Shown here piece after piece: positions 7,827-16,418 of a DNA stretch of 64,000 bases. How positions within the stretch are numbered: the first letter of the stretch is position 1; every line of letters starts with the position of its first letter. The notes under the pieces are model-generated. The model was not told the DNA's origin, ran no database searches, and was given only the letters and a program-made list of their open reading frames with translations. Both the position numbers and the translations under genes were made by a program. Origin of the DNA: Thermanaerosceptrum fracticalcis (lineage in GTDB: Bacteria; Bacillota; Peptococcia; DRI-13); contig NZ_CP045798.1 of the NCBI RefSeq assembly GCF_000746025.2, positions 730,501-794,500 on the forward strand, in the 5' to 3' direction.

Positions 7827-8328
7827 AGGCTTTACCTTTATCGAACTCATGGTCAGTATTACCATCCTGGGATTGTTGATGGCTGGCGTGGGAGGCCTTC
7901 TGGACAGCGGCTTGCGTGATTGGGGCAAAGGTGAGGTCAAAGTGGAGGCCCAGCAGAATTTACGGTTGGCCATGGAACGAATAACCCGTGATATCCGCTT
8001 AGCTTTAGAAGTGACCGGTAATTCTGACCATGATGAATTGGAGTTAAAACTTCCGGGAAATAAAATTATAAAGTATTATTTGGTGACGCAAAGCCTCTGG
8101 GGTCCGGGGGGATTAACGGGCAAAGTGCTGGAAAGAAAGGAAGACTCAAAACAGGCTGAACCTGTGGCCAGCTATCTCAAGCTGGTGGAGTTTTCCTATG
8201 AACCCAACGGTACATACCGTGATTGTGAGAAAGTAAATGTACTATTGCGTACTGAACTGCCTTCGGGAGAACTGATAGAAATTAATACTGGTATAGCCCT
8301 GCGGGGCAAGTTTCTCCCCCGGAGGTGA
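7819..8328 (+). CDS. PilW/GspJ-type minor pilin
   Basis: 169-residue prepilin-like protein with the very short leader MTRG and the helix FTFIELMVSITILGLLMAG. The region QNLRLAMERITRDIRLA is the typical PilW/GspJ continuation. ATG 7819 with GGGTGAG at 7808-7814 is preferred to GTG 7810, which would lie inside the binding site. It overlaps the preceding gene and is five bases from the PilX-like gene. Likely part of the priming complex at the pilus tip. Confidence 0.87.
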   Translation: MTRGFTFIELMVSITILGLLMAGVGGLLDSGLRDWGKGEVKVEAQQNLRLAMERITRDIRLALEVTGNSDHDELELKLPGNKIIKYYLVTQSLWGPGGLTGKVLERKEDSKQAEPVASYLKLVEFSYEPNGTYRDCEKVNVLLRTELPSGELIEINTGIALRGKFLPRR

Positions 8329-8332
8329 GGCC

Positions 8333-9448
8333 ATGCTAAAAAATGAACGAGGCGCGGCCCTGCTCTTAACCGTCCTTGCCATGTTCCTAATTCTTGCCCT
8401 GGGAATGACCCTTTTGGAGACAGGGGCTACCGAGGCTAATATAGCTTCAAACCAGATCCGGTCTGTCCAGGCTTTTTATGCTGCAGAGGCCGGCATAGAA
8501 GAAACCCTGGCCCATTTAAAGGATAATCCTTCATATGATCCGCCAGACACCCCTGTTACTGTGGGAATAGTGGGCCCGGGCAACCTGGAGGCCAAGTACC
8601 AGATTACCTTGTTTTCAAAGAGTGGTGAAACTGTACAAATTGAATCCACAGGTATGGTTGGCAACAGCAAATATACGCTGACTGCTCAAGGCACTGTAAA
8701 ACAAGGCGGGGGTTATTTGTCCCGGGGATTGACGGCCTTTGCGGTATCTAGCAATACATTGAGCACCATTGTTAAAGAGGATTCCTTAATTGGTCCTTAC
8801 ATGTTCAATCATCCTCATCGTATTAAACATACAACTTATCCTCCCCATAACCAGGATAACAGTATAGGATTTCCTGAACTTCCCACAGACTGGTATAAAC
8901 CGGCGGGGTTAGGGTCACCTTACGTTATTAACGGTACAGTTTTTGATTTAAATGTGTTTAAAACCGGTTTTCCATACTATAAAGTTAACGGGGATATTTA
9001 TTTGCGCCATGGTAATTTATCTTTAAACGGCACGATTATTGAGGCAACGGGGCAAGTTTATCTTGAAAACGGGACTTTTAAGGGATTTACTATGGCTGCA
9101 AATCAAGGGATAACAGTAAACAGCAACACTGATTTAGAAAATTTAGTATTGACAGGTAAGAATATAATCTTAAATTCAAACACGGATGCTGATAATTTAT
9201 TTATCTACGATACCGGCTATACCATTATAAACAGCAATGTGGATTTCACGGGAATTCTTATTACGAAAAATTCTTTGGTGGTTAATTCCAATGTAGAAAT
9301 TGAAGGAAGCGTGGTTTGCAGCAGTCTAACCGTAAACAGTAATGCTACGATTACTTATAAAGAGGATATATCCGTACCGATTGTACCCGCTGAAATTAGC
9401 GAGATCGTCGTGAGTCTGGACTCATGGGGATACAAGTACACTTTGTAG
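8333..9448 (+). CDS. PilX-like pilus assembly protein with a repeat-rich C-terminus
   Basis: 371 residues. The N-terminus (ERGAALLLTVLAMFLILALG, then QAFYAAEAGIEETLAHL) matches the PilX_N domain of minor pilins of the PilX/GspK class, which lack the aromatic +1 residue. After about residue 130 the protein becomes polar and Asn/Gly-rich, and residues about 261-345 contain five NSN units (TVNSN, ILNSN, IINSN, VVNSN, TVNSN) spaced about 17-22 residues, suggesting a parallel beta-helix like that of bactofilins or surface fibres. This is far larger than a usual PilX. It could be a tip adhesin. GGAGGTGAGG precedes ATG 8333. Confidence 0.83.
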   Translation: MLKNERGAALLLTVLAMFLILALGMTLLETGATEANIASNQIRSVQAFYAAEAGIEETLAHLKDNPSYDPPDTPVTVGIVGPGNLEAKYQITLFSKSGETVQIESTGMVGNSKYTLTAQGTVKQGGGYLSRGLTAFAVSSNTLSTIVKEDSLIGPYMFNHPHRIKHTTYPPHNQDNSIGFPELPTDWYKPAGLGSPYVINGTVFDLNVFKTGFPYYKVNGDIYLRHGNLSLNGTIIEATGQVYLENGTFKGFTMAANQGITVNSNTDLENLVLTGKNIILNSNTDADNLFIYDTGYTIINSNVDFTGILITKNSLVVNSNVEIEGSVVCSSLTVNSNATITYKEDISVPIVPAEISEIVVSLDSWGYKYTL

Positions 9449-9467
9449 TGTGTAAGGAGGAGAAAGT

Positions 9468-9737
9468 ATGGAACTGGTCAACTATACAGAAATTTGGGTA
9501 AGACAAGTCCTGGATGAGATGCTGGCTAAGAGAAGGGATATTTGCACATGCGAGCAGTGCCGCCTGGATATGCTGGCTATGGCCTTGAACAGGCTGAAGC
9601 CCAACTACGTGGTAAGCCAGCATGGCAGTGTCTACACCAAGATCAAAATGCTGGAACAGCAGCAGAATACGGATGTCATCGCGGAAGTCGTTAAAGCCAT
9701 GGAACAGGTAAGTAAAAATCCCCGTCATTTAGCATAA
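9468..9737 (+). CDS. comFB: ComFB-like late competence protein
   Basis: 89 residues matching the ComFB family: VRQVLDEML, then RRDICTCEQCRLDMLAMALN and L-x-P-x-YVVS. The Cys-rich centre (C-x-C-x-x-C near residues 26-31) is a family hallmark. ComFB is found in the B. subtilis comF operon; recent work on cyanobacterial relatives reports binding of cyclic di-GMP, which would suit a pilus regulator, but that role here is inference. It lies inside the pilus operon between the PilX-like gene and pilM, with AAGGAGG upstream of the ATG. Confidence 0.85.
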   Translation: MELVNYTEIWVRQVLDEMLAKRRDICTCEQCRLDMLAMALNRLKPNYVVSQHGSVYTKIKMLEQQQNTDVIAEVVKAMEQVSKNPRHLA

Positions 9738-9761
9738 ACAAACATTCTAGGAGTTGTCATC

Positions 9762-10700
9762 ATGCTTTTTAGGACCAGGGAATATATAGGCCTTAGTGTA
9801 GGAACGGAAGAAATGATATTAGTCCATGTGAAACAGGGTAGAAAAAAAGAGTTGGGACTGGGGAAAGTTATATCTCTGCCTGTACCTGAGGGTGCTTATG
9901 CCGATGGGGTCATTGCAGACCGCAAGTCTTTAGTTCATATCCTGGCCCCCCTGGTTAAGGAAAACCGTCTCAAGGGTGTACGGGCCAGTATCGCCGTGAA
10001 TTCCCGCCAGGCCGTTATTCGTTCTGTCAGGCTGCCCCTTATGCCTGAAAAAGAATTAAAGCAAGCCCTGGAATGGGAAGCCAGGAGGTACATTGCCCTG
10101 GCCAACAACCAGTTCACCATGGATTACCTGAAGCTGGGTGTCATTGATGTGGAAGGAGCTATCTACCAGGACCTTCTCATTGTGGCTGTCAAAGAGAATG
10201 TCTTAAATGAGTTATGTCTTTTATTAAAAGAAGCTGGACTTAAGATACTGGCCATAGACGTGGAGCCTATGGCTTACTTGTATTTGCGGAGTTTTGCCGC
10301 TGCCAGGGGTGTTTGGCCTGCCCTGGAAGACACCTGGGCCAGCGTAGAGTTAAGCGCCGAGAAAACCACGGTAGCTTTTTATCAAAGAGATACCTTGCAG
10401 TTTGTCCATACCATTCCTCTTGCTTATAACAACGACCCTTATCTGATGGGAGATATTTTCCGGGAAGTGCAGCGTTCCTTTGATTATTACCATCTTAATC
10501 TTAAACGCCCGCAAACCAGCAATGTCTACCTGTGGGGAAAAGGGGCAGGACAAGCCCTGGCTTCTTTCCAGGGGGGGCTAACCTATCCCGTCACCTATTT
10601 GCCCATTTCCTCACTAACAGAAGTTTTAAATTATTCCGGTGAAATTGATGATTCTGCCACTTTGGCGTTAGGCATGGCCTTGCGGGAGGTGGTACTTTGA
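9762..10700 (+). CDS. pilM: Type IV pilus assembly protein PilM
   Basis: 312-residue actin-like cytoplasmic protein of the pilus alignment complex. EYIGLSVGTEEMILVHV is the phosphate-1-like start, and VRLPLMPEKELKQALEWEARRYI is the characteristic PilM segment. PilM binds the N-terminal tail of PilN, which is encoded immediately downstream with a four-base overlap. Slightly shorter than proteobacterial PilM (about 350). No PilP or PilQ gene follows, as expected for an organism without an outer-membrane secretin in this locus. Confidence 0.9.
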   Translation: MLFRTREYIGLSVGTEEMILVHVKQGRKKELGLGKVISLPVPEGAYADGVIADRKSLVHILAPLVKENRLKGVRASIAVNSRQAVIRSVRLPLMPEKELKQALEWEARRYIALANNQFTMDYLKLGVIDVEGAIYQDLLIVAVKENVLNELCLLLKEAGLKILAIDVEPMAYLYLRSFAAARGVWPALEDTWASVELSAEKTTVAFYQRDTLQFVHTIPLAYNNDPYLMGDIFREVQRSFDYYHLNLKRPQTSNVYLWGKGAGQALASFQGGLTYPVTYLPISSLTEVLNYSGEIDDSATLALGMALREVVL

Positions 10701-11281
10701 TCCAAAAACCCAACCTCCTGCCGCCGGCTTTTCAGCCTAAACCCCTGGTACATATACCAAGGCTCTTGATGACCATTGCCGGGGTTGCGCTTTTTTTCTG
10801 GTTAGGATTTATATACGCCCAGTTCCAGTGGGAAATTAAAGAACTGGAAAACCAGACCCAGAATCTTACCCAGTCCCTGGGACAGTTAACCCAGTTAAGG
10901 GAACGGGTGAGGGAACTGGAAAACCTGCAAAATGAGATTACTCGATTACGGGGATTATCCGGTATGGTCAAACAGGATGAAATAGACTGGTCCAAGATAC
11001 TGGCCGATATAGCCAGGGTCATTCCTCCCGGTGTCAAGTTCAGTGAGGTAAGCCTTAAAGAAGACGACCGATTAGTGATTAAGGGTGAGAGTACCAGTCG
11101 GATTCTGGTAGCCCAGTATGCTTTTGTCTTGCGGGAGCTTACCTGGTTTAGCAGTATAGAAGTAATTAAAGTGAATAGAAATGATAAAGGCGTTATAACC
11201 TTTGAGTTAACGGCTGCCTTGCCAAAGGAAGGGGGTAAACCGGATGGGCAAAAGCCTCCTGCAAAAGAATCCACGCCTTAA
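10697..11281 (+). CDS. pilN: Type IV pilus alignment protein PilN
   Basis: 194-residue bitopic membrane protein. The start peptide MIQKPNLLPP matches the INLLP-type motif that docks into PilM. A single membrane helix (about residues 25-43), a coiled coil (about 47-90) and a ferredoxin-like periplasmic-type domain follow. TTG at 10697 overlaps the pilM stop and is preceded by GGGAGGTGG. The Pro/Lys-rich tail (KPDGQKPPAKESTP) reads over the start of pilO and is probably flexible. Confidence 0.88.
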   Translation: MIQKPNLLPPAFQPKPLVHIPRLLMTIAGVALFFWLGFIYAQFQWEIKELENQTQNLTQSLGQLTQLRERVRELENLQNEITRLRGLSGMVKQDEIDWSKILADIARVIPPGVKFSEVSLKEDDRLVIKGESTSRILVAQYAFVLRELTWFSSIEVIKVNRNDKGVITFELTAALPKEGGKPDGQKPPAKESTP

Positions 11282-11837
11282 AATTCTCCTGCCTTTGCTT
11301 TTGGTTTGTACAGTATGGGTTTTATATGTGTACGTCTTAACACCCCAGCTGGCTTACCGGGAAAACTTGAAGAACAGGTTAGCCGCTTTAGATAAAGAGT
11401 TAACCCATATTTATAAATTCACCGGTGCTATTACAACCGAAGAAAGAGACCGGATGGTCCAGGAATTAAGGACTATTCGGCAGAGCCTGGGGGTAGGTTT
11501 AAGTTCCCAGGAAATTATCATATTATTGGAAGATAAAAGTAAGCTAGCCCAAGTGGATATTCAAAACATTACTTTTGAGCCTGTGGTGACCAAAGAAAAT
11601 CTAGAACAGCGCAGTATGAAGGTCACCTTTGCCGGTTCGTACCAGGCTATCCTGGCCCTACTAAAGAGCCTGGAGGAATATCCATCTTTTGCGGGCATGT
11701 CCGGTTTAACTATCCAGCCTGCAAAAGACAGTAAAGAGCTGACAGCCGAAATGAAGCTGACTTTCATGGCTATTCCCGAGAATTATGCCAAAAAAGATGT
11801 AAGTTCCCTGCCGGTGAGGGATAATCCCTTTAAATAA
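11244..11837 (+). CDS. pilO: Type IV pilus alignment protein PilO
   Basis: 197-residue partner of PilN. A membrane helix lies near residues 13-31, followed by a short coiled coil (YRENLKNRLAALDKEL) and the PilO alpha/beta domain (SSQEIIILLEDKSKLAQVDI...). It overlaps pilN by 38 bases, so the two are likely made together as a heterodimer. It closes the pilus operon; the next gene is an inverted insertion sequence. Confidence 0.87.
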   Translation: MGKSLLQKNPRLKILLPLLLVCTVWVLYVYVLTPQLAYRENLKNRLAALDKELTHIYKFTGAITTEERDRMVQELRTIRQSLGVGLSSQEIIILLEDKSKLAQVDIQNITFEPVVTKENLEQRSMKVTFAGSYQAILALLKSLEEYPSFAGMSGLTIQPAKDSKELTAEMKLTFMAIPENYAKKDVSSLPVRDNPFK

Positions 11838-11999
11838 ATGGAAAAGTATAGCTTGAGAGTAATCTTTGAGTTAGTACGAAAATAACCCTATCAAATAATC
11901 AATATGCTTGTAAGGCAAAAAAGACAATAACGAACTAGCAGATGCAAGTTCATGCATCTGACGGATTAATCCTTCTGGAGGATATAACTGTTAGACAGC
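11838..11999. other. Spacer between pilO and the IS110 transposase
   Basis: No gene. The one structure is a perfect 8-bp inverted repeat, CAGATGCA (11939-11946) / TGCATCTG (11953-11960), with a six-base loop and no T-run on either side. It lies 40 bp beyond the transposase stop codon and may be a subterminal feature of the element. A pilO terminator is not evident. Confidence 0.5.
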
Positions 12000-13237
12000 T
12001 TACTGGACTTCTCTCACCTCCAGACCGAGTTTTTTAGCTTCGGCAATAATTCTTTTTACACGGAATTTTTCCTGTTTTTGTTTAGCTTTTTCAAAGGATG
12101 TCTCGTCGTAGTCAACATCTTTCTTCAATAAGTTGTAAATGATCACGAGGAGCTTTCTGGCTAATGCAATGAGAGCTTTCTTGGCCCCGCGGCGTTGTTT
12201 TATCTTCCAGTACCAAGACGATAAATAGCTATCGCGTATTCGGGTGATGCACCAGGCAATTTCGCAAAGGATTCGTTTTAGATAGGTGTTGCCATGGGTG
12301 GTACGGGTGGACTTTTTTTTCCTGCACTTTCATTATTACCAGGACTTAAGCCCGCCCAGGAACAGATATGTTCCGCGGTTTTGAATCGGCTCATATCAAT
12401 GCCGATTTCCGCCAAGATTGCAGCAGCGGCGGTTTTGTCAATCCCCGGGATGCCGTCCAGTTGCTCCAGTTGTCTTTGATATTGCTTGAGTTTTTCCTCA
12501 AGCTTTTGCTCTACCTGGTGAAGATGCTCGTAGTGCTGATCCAGCCACCCTAGCAAAAGCTTGAGGAACTCCCTTTGGTGAACATCCATTTTACCATTGA
12601 CAGCCTGTTTGATCTCATGGAGCTTGCTCTTAGCGCGCCCCTTTACAAATGTTTCTACTTCGCGGGCAGATATCTTCCCGTAGCAGCAAAGGTGATCTAT
12701 AATTGCTCGGCCTGATACGCCGAATATATCGGTGAGAAATGTTGACAGCTTAAAGCCGCAGCTTTGTAAGTGCTTTTCAATCCGATTTTTCTGGGAAGTA
12801 ATTTCCTCGACGATGCTTTTACGGTACCGGGTCAGATTACGGAGTTCCCGGATAGGTTTCGAGGGGATAAAACTTCCTTCTAACAATCCGGCACGCAAGA
12901 GAGTGGCTATCCATTCAGCGTCCTTCATGTCGGTCTTTTTGCCAGGAACATTCTTCATGTGCCGGGCGTTGGTAACAATCAAAACCATACTGCCGTCAAA
13001 GGCTTCTTCCAGTACGTTATATACAGGCTGCCAATAAACACCAGTACTTTCCATAGCCACATTCCGGCAGTTTTCCTCTTCCAGCCAGGCTTTTAGTTCA
13101 TCAAGTCCAGCAAGAAGGGTGGAAAAAGTGCGGATGGTTTTAACTGGTTCCCCGTCAACATTGCCTTTTAATAAGCAGGCGACAACAGTTTCCTTGTGGA
13201 CATCAAGACCACAACAAATTTCCAGAATGTCTTGCAT
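12000..13237 (-). pseudogene. IS110-family transposase, split by a frameshift at an A8 run
   Basis: The N-terminal DEDD RuvC-like domain is present (CCGLDVHKETVVACLL; MESTGVYWQP; KKTDMKDAEWIATLLRAGLL) as is the start of the C-terminal Tnp20 domain (LDGIPGIDKTAAAAILAEIG; WAGLSPGNNESAGKK). At a run of eight A (plus-strand T run 12313-12320) the frame closes at 12278. In the neighbouring frame the normal IS110 ending continues without a stop (KSTRTTHGNTYLKRILCEIA and onward) to TAA at 12000-12002. One extra A would restore about 415 residues. ATG 13237 with AGGAG is a better start than GTG 13246. It may be an inactivating deletion, slippage or a sequence error. Confidence 0.85.
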
Positions 13238-13246
13238 ACGACTCAC

Positions 13247-13430
13247 TCCTGCTCCAATGGATTTCAGGGATGATTGCCCGAGAAAATATGGAGTTTAGTA
13301 CCCGTGCTGTTCCCAAGTCCTTAAAAACAAGGGGCGACAATTGGCCGTGCTCAAAGGCAATCAGGTTAGGTTTTTAGTCGAGGTTATACCATCAAAATAC
13401 AATCAACCTTTGTCCCTGATAATTCCAATG
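13247..13430 (-). ncRNA. Candidate bridge RNA region of the IS110 element
   Basis: IS110-subgroup elements (IS621 is the studied case) encode a structured guide, the bridge RNA, in the non-coding end 5' of the transposase. The matching region here is about 180 bases, non-coding on both strands, lies directly upstream of the transposase and has short inverted repeats such as GCC...GGC near 13345-13357. The assignment rests on position and family knowledge; I could not identify the loops or core dinucleotide. Confidence 0.3.
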
Positions 13431-13526
13431 TAGCAGAAAATTAGACCATTGTAATCACTTCTACATATTTTCATAATTGGTTGTGCCTTCTAGGCATGGG
13501 TGGTTTTTAGGTTTTCGAGGTGTGAG

Positions 13527-14948
13527 ATGATGGATAAAAAAGATATAGCCCGGATTTTAGAGCGGGCCATGGGTCATGGGGCAGATTTTGCCGAGCTTTT
13601 TTGGGAACATAAAGTGACTACCGGTATCAGTTGTGAAGATAACCGTATCGAGAGGATTAATTCCGGGATAGATGAAGGTGTGGGCATCAGGGTGATAGCC
13701 GGGGATAAGACTTCCTATGCCTACACCAACGATTTGAGTCTGCAGCGGCTTTTAGAGGTGGCGGAAGTGGCCGGCAAAGCGGCCCAGAAAACAAAATCGA
13801 GTTTTCAGGCCTTGAATTTTACCACCCCGGTTTCTAAACTGGAATTTACCGTGGAAAAATTACCGGATACCGTGGACATAAAGAGCAAGGCGGCTAAGGT
13901 GATGGAAGCCAATAATGCTGCCCGTGCTGTGGATCCCCGGATTCGTCAGGTTTCTGTAAGTTATGGAGATGTGATCCAAAAGGTCACCATCGCCAATACG
14001 AATGATATCTTTGTCGAGGATACCCGGGTGAGGACCCGTCTATCCGTCAATGCCGTGGCTGCCGAAGGTGAAGTCATCCAGACCGGGTTCCAGTCTGTGG
14101 GGGGAATCATGGGTTTTGAACTGTTGGAAGAAAATGACCCGGCCAGCCTCGGGGAGAAGGCTGCCCAACGGGCAGTGTTGATGCTCTCGGCCCAACCCGC
14201 TCCTACGGGAAAAATGCCCGTAGTCATGGCGGGACAGGCAGGAGGGACCATGGTACACGAGGCTTGCGGCCACGGTTTGGAAGCTGATCTTGTCCAGAAA
14301 AAGCTTTCTGTTTATGCAGGTAAAAAAGGTGAACAGGTAGCTTCACCCCTGGTCACGGTTATCGATGACGGCACCCTTCCCAAGAAGTTTGGTTCCTTGC
14401 GTTATGATGACGAAGGACACCCCACGGAGAAAACAGTTCTCATTAACAAGGGTATACTGGAAGAGTATATGTATGATTACCAGACAGCCAGGGAAGAGGG
14501 ACGGGAATCCACAGGCAACGGTCGCCGGGAATCTTACAAGGACAGGCCTATTCCCCGGATGCGCAATACCTATATCGCTTCTGGCAAGGAAGATCCGGAA
14601 CAAATGATCAAGGAATTAAAATATGGGCTCCTGGTCACTGCCATGGGCGGCGGACAGGTGAATACAACCAACGGGGATTATGTCTTTGACGTAGCCGAAG
14701 GATACCTGGTCAAAGACGGAGAAATCCTTCATCCCGTAAGGGGGGCAACCCTTACCGGCAACGGCCCCGAAACTCTGCAGCTGGTGGAAAGGGTGGGGAA
14801 AGACCTGGGCTTTACCATTGGCGTATGCGGCAAAGAAGGGCAAGGGGCGCCCGTCTCCGATGCTCAGCCTACCATGAGCATTAAAGAATTGATTATTGGC
14901 GGAACCGGCGGTCCCGGCAATGGACAGGTGAAGATCAGAAGAGTATAG
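13527..14948 (+). CDS. tldD: Metalloprotease subunit TldD
   Basis: About 474 residues. The zinc-protease motif HEACGH (H244-E245-xxx-H249, HExxxH) is present, with the glycine-rich C-terminal TldD fold (GMGGGQVNTTNGDYVF, NGPETLQLVE). TldD and TldE form a barrel-shaped heterodimer that degrades unfolded peptides and, in some bacteria, trims ribosomal peptide precursors. tldE follows 49 bases downstream. ATGATG at 13527/13530 follows GAGGTG; an upstream GTG at 13500 lacks a binding site. No peptide-precursor gene is seen nearby. Confidence 0.93.
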   Translation: MMDKKDIARILERAMGHGADFAELFWEHKVTTGISCEDNRIERINSGIDEGVGIRVIAGDKTSYAYTNDLSLQRLLEVAEVAGKAAQKTKSSFQALNFTTPVSKLEFTVEKLPDTVDIKSKAAKVMEANNAARAVDPRIRQVSVSYGDVIQKVTIANTNDIFVEDTRVRTRLSVNAVAAEGEVIQTGFQSVGGIMGFELLEENDPASLGEKAAQRAVLMLSAQPAPTGKMPVVMAGQAGGTMVHEACGHGLEADLVQKKLSVYAGKKGEQVASPLVTVIDDGTLPKKFGSLRYDDEGHPTEKTVLINKGILEEYMYDYQTAREEGRESTGNGRRESYKDRPIPRMRNTYIASGKEDPEQMIKELKYGLLVTAMGGGQVNTTNGDYVFDVAEGYLVKDGEILHPVRGATLTGNGPETLQLVERVGKDLGFTIGVCGKEGQGAPVSDAQPTMSIKELIIGGTGGPGNGQVKIRRV

Positions 14949-14997
14949 GGGAGCCTTTAGCCTTTATTATGAAACTGAGCGGGAGGTTCATGGGGTT

Positions 14998-16344
14998 ATG
15001 ACTGAGACAAAATATCTTTCTTTAGCCCAGCAGGTTTTGGAAAAGAGTAAAGACAAGGGGATTTCTCTCGCCGAAGTATTTCTGGTGAATTCGGAGGAGC
15101 TTACCATTCAGGTAGCCCGGCAGAAGGTAGAGAATCTGAAACTGGCCCAGGAGTCGGGCCTGGGTTTGCGGGTAATTGTGGACAACCGTTTGGGTTATGC
15201 TTTTACTTCCGATTTGTCGGTAGAGGCTTTGAACAAAGTGGTGGAAATGGCTCTCCATAACTCCCGGGAATCTGTCAGCGATACTAACTGGGAACTGCCG
15301 GCGCCGCCTTCGGCCTATCATGAAATGGCTTTATACGATGAGCGTATTTTCGAGACCCCGGTAGAGGAAAAAATTCGTTTTGCGCAGGAAATCGAGCAGG
15401 CAGCCCGTGCCTTTGACCCCCGGGTCAAAATAACGGAAAGGACAGCATACCAAGACTCCCGCTATCAGATCTGTATCTTTAATTCCCTTGGCCTACAGGC
15501 CGCATACCGCGGATCCTACTGCGGCGGTTATGCTGTGGTGGTGGGACAGGAGAATGACGATAACCAAACGGGATTTGCCATGGAGTATGCGCTGCGTTAT
15601 CAGGAGTTAGACCCTATAAAAATTGGCAGGGAAGCCGGGCAAAAAGCCATTCGCATGCTGGGAGCGAAAACCATCCCTTCAGCCCGTATGCCCGTGGTTA
15701 TGGATCCCTATATCGTAACGAATTTTTTGGGTGTTTTACAAAATGTTTTTAGCGGCGAAGCCGTCTTAAAAGGCAAATCTTTTCTTAAAGGAAAAGAAGG
15801 ACAGCAAGTAGCCAATCCTCTTGTGACCATTATAGATGACGGCACTATGCCGGGGAGGCTGGGGTCATCGCCTTTTGACGGCGAAGGTATACCCACTTCT
15901 GCCACGCCTTTGATCGAAGAAGGGAAACTCATGGGTTTCCTGCATAATAGTTACACGGCCAAAAAGTTTGGGCTGAAATCTACGGGCAATGCCGTGCGCG
16001 GGTCCTACAAAGGGACACCTGAAGTAGGTATCACCAATTTATATTTAAAACCGGGTCCTGTCTCCCCAGAGGACATTATCAAAGATATCCAGAAGGGGTT
16101 ATATATTACCGATGTCATGGGAATGCATACGGCCAATCCTATTTCGGGAGATTTTTCCCTGGGGGCCTCGGGCTTACTTATAGAAAATGGCGAAATGACC
16201 CGGCCCGTCCGGGGGGTAGCCATGGCCGGCAATTTAAAAGATTTGCTTCTGGATATCGACATGGTAGGCAATGACCTGACCTTCTACGTGGCCAAGGGCG
16301 CCCCTACCATCAGGATAAAATCCATGAGCATCAGCGGTACTTAA
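14998..16344 (+). CDS. tldE: TldE/PmbA protease partner subunit
   Basis: 448 residues of the PmbA/TldE family. It shares the TldD fold (EVFLVNSEELTIQVARQKVE; GLGLRVIVDNRLGYAFTSDL) but lacks the HExxxH zinc motif at the equivalent site (IVTNFLGVLQNVFSGE), as TldE does. It is therefore the non-catalytic half of the TldDE complex and depends on the gene upstream. GGGAGGT (14981-14987) serves ATG 14998. Confidence 0.92.
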   Translation: MTETKYLSLAQQVLEKSKDKGISLAEVFLVNSEELTIQVARQKVENLKLAQESGLGLRVIVDNRLGYAFTSDLSVEALNKVVEMALHNSRESVSDTNWELPAPPSAYHEMALYDERIFETPVEEKIRFAQEIEQAARAFDPRVKITERTAYQDSRYQICIFNSLGLQAAYRGSYCGGYAVVVGQENDDNQTGFAMEYALRYQELDPIKIGREAGQKAIRMLGAKTIPSARMPVVMDPYIVTNFLGVLQNVFSGEAVLKGKSFLKGKEGQQVANPLVTIIDDGTMPGRLGSSPFDGEGIPTSATPLIEEGKLMGFLHNSYTAKKFGLKSTGNAVRGSYKGTPEVGITNLYLKPGPVSPEDIIKDIQKGLYITDVMGMHTANPISGDFSLGASGLLIENGEMTRPVRGVAMAGNLKDLLLDIDMVGNDLTFYVAKGAPTIRIKSMSISGT

Positions 16345-16418
16345 AGAAAAGACTAGGAAAATCAATGGGTTTATGGTAAAATGCTTGAGGAAAATTACGG
16401 AATTAGCGGGTGGACAAG

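Larger units (their letters stand above)
12000..13440 (-). mobile_element. IS110-type insertion sequence, inverted relative to neighbours
   Basis: The transposase region plus the roughly 200-bp untranslated stretch upstream of it (to about 13440 on the plus strand). IS110 elements lack terminal inverted repeats and make no clear target duplication, so the exact ends cannot be set from one copy. It lies between the pilus operon and tldD and is the only insertion sequence seen in the window. Confidence 0.6.

Noticed and set aside
10732-11274. A 180-codon open frame antisense to pilN
   Set aside because: It lies entirely within a well-supported pilus gene, has no ribosome binding site and its composition mirrors the pilN codons.
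13421-13470. An insertion-sequence end-like string (GTAGCAGAAAATTAGACC) left of tldD
   Set aside because: It recalls the ends of some other insertion sequence families, but no partner end or transposase is present.
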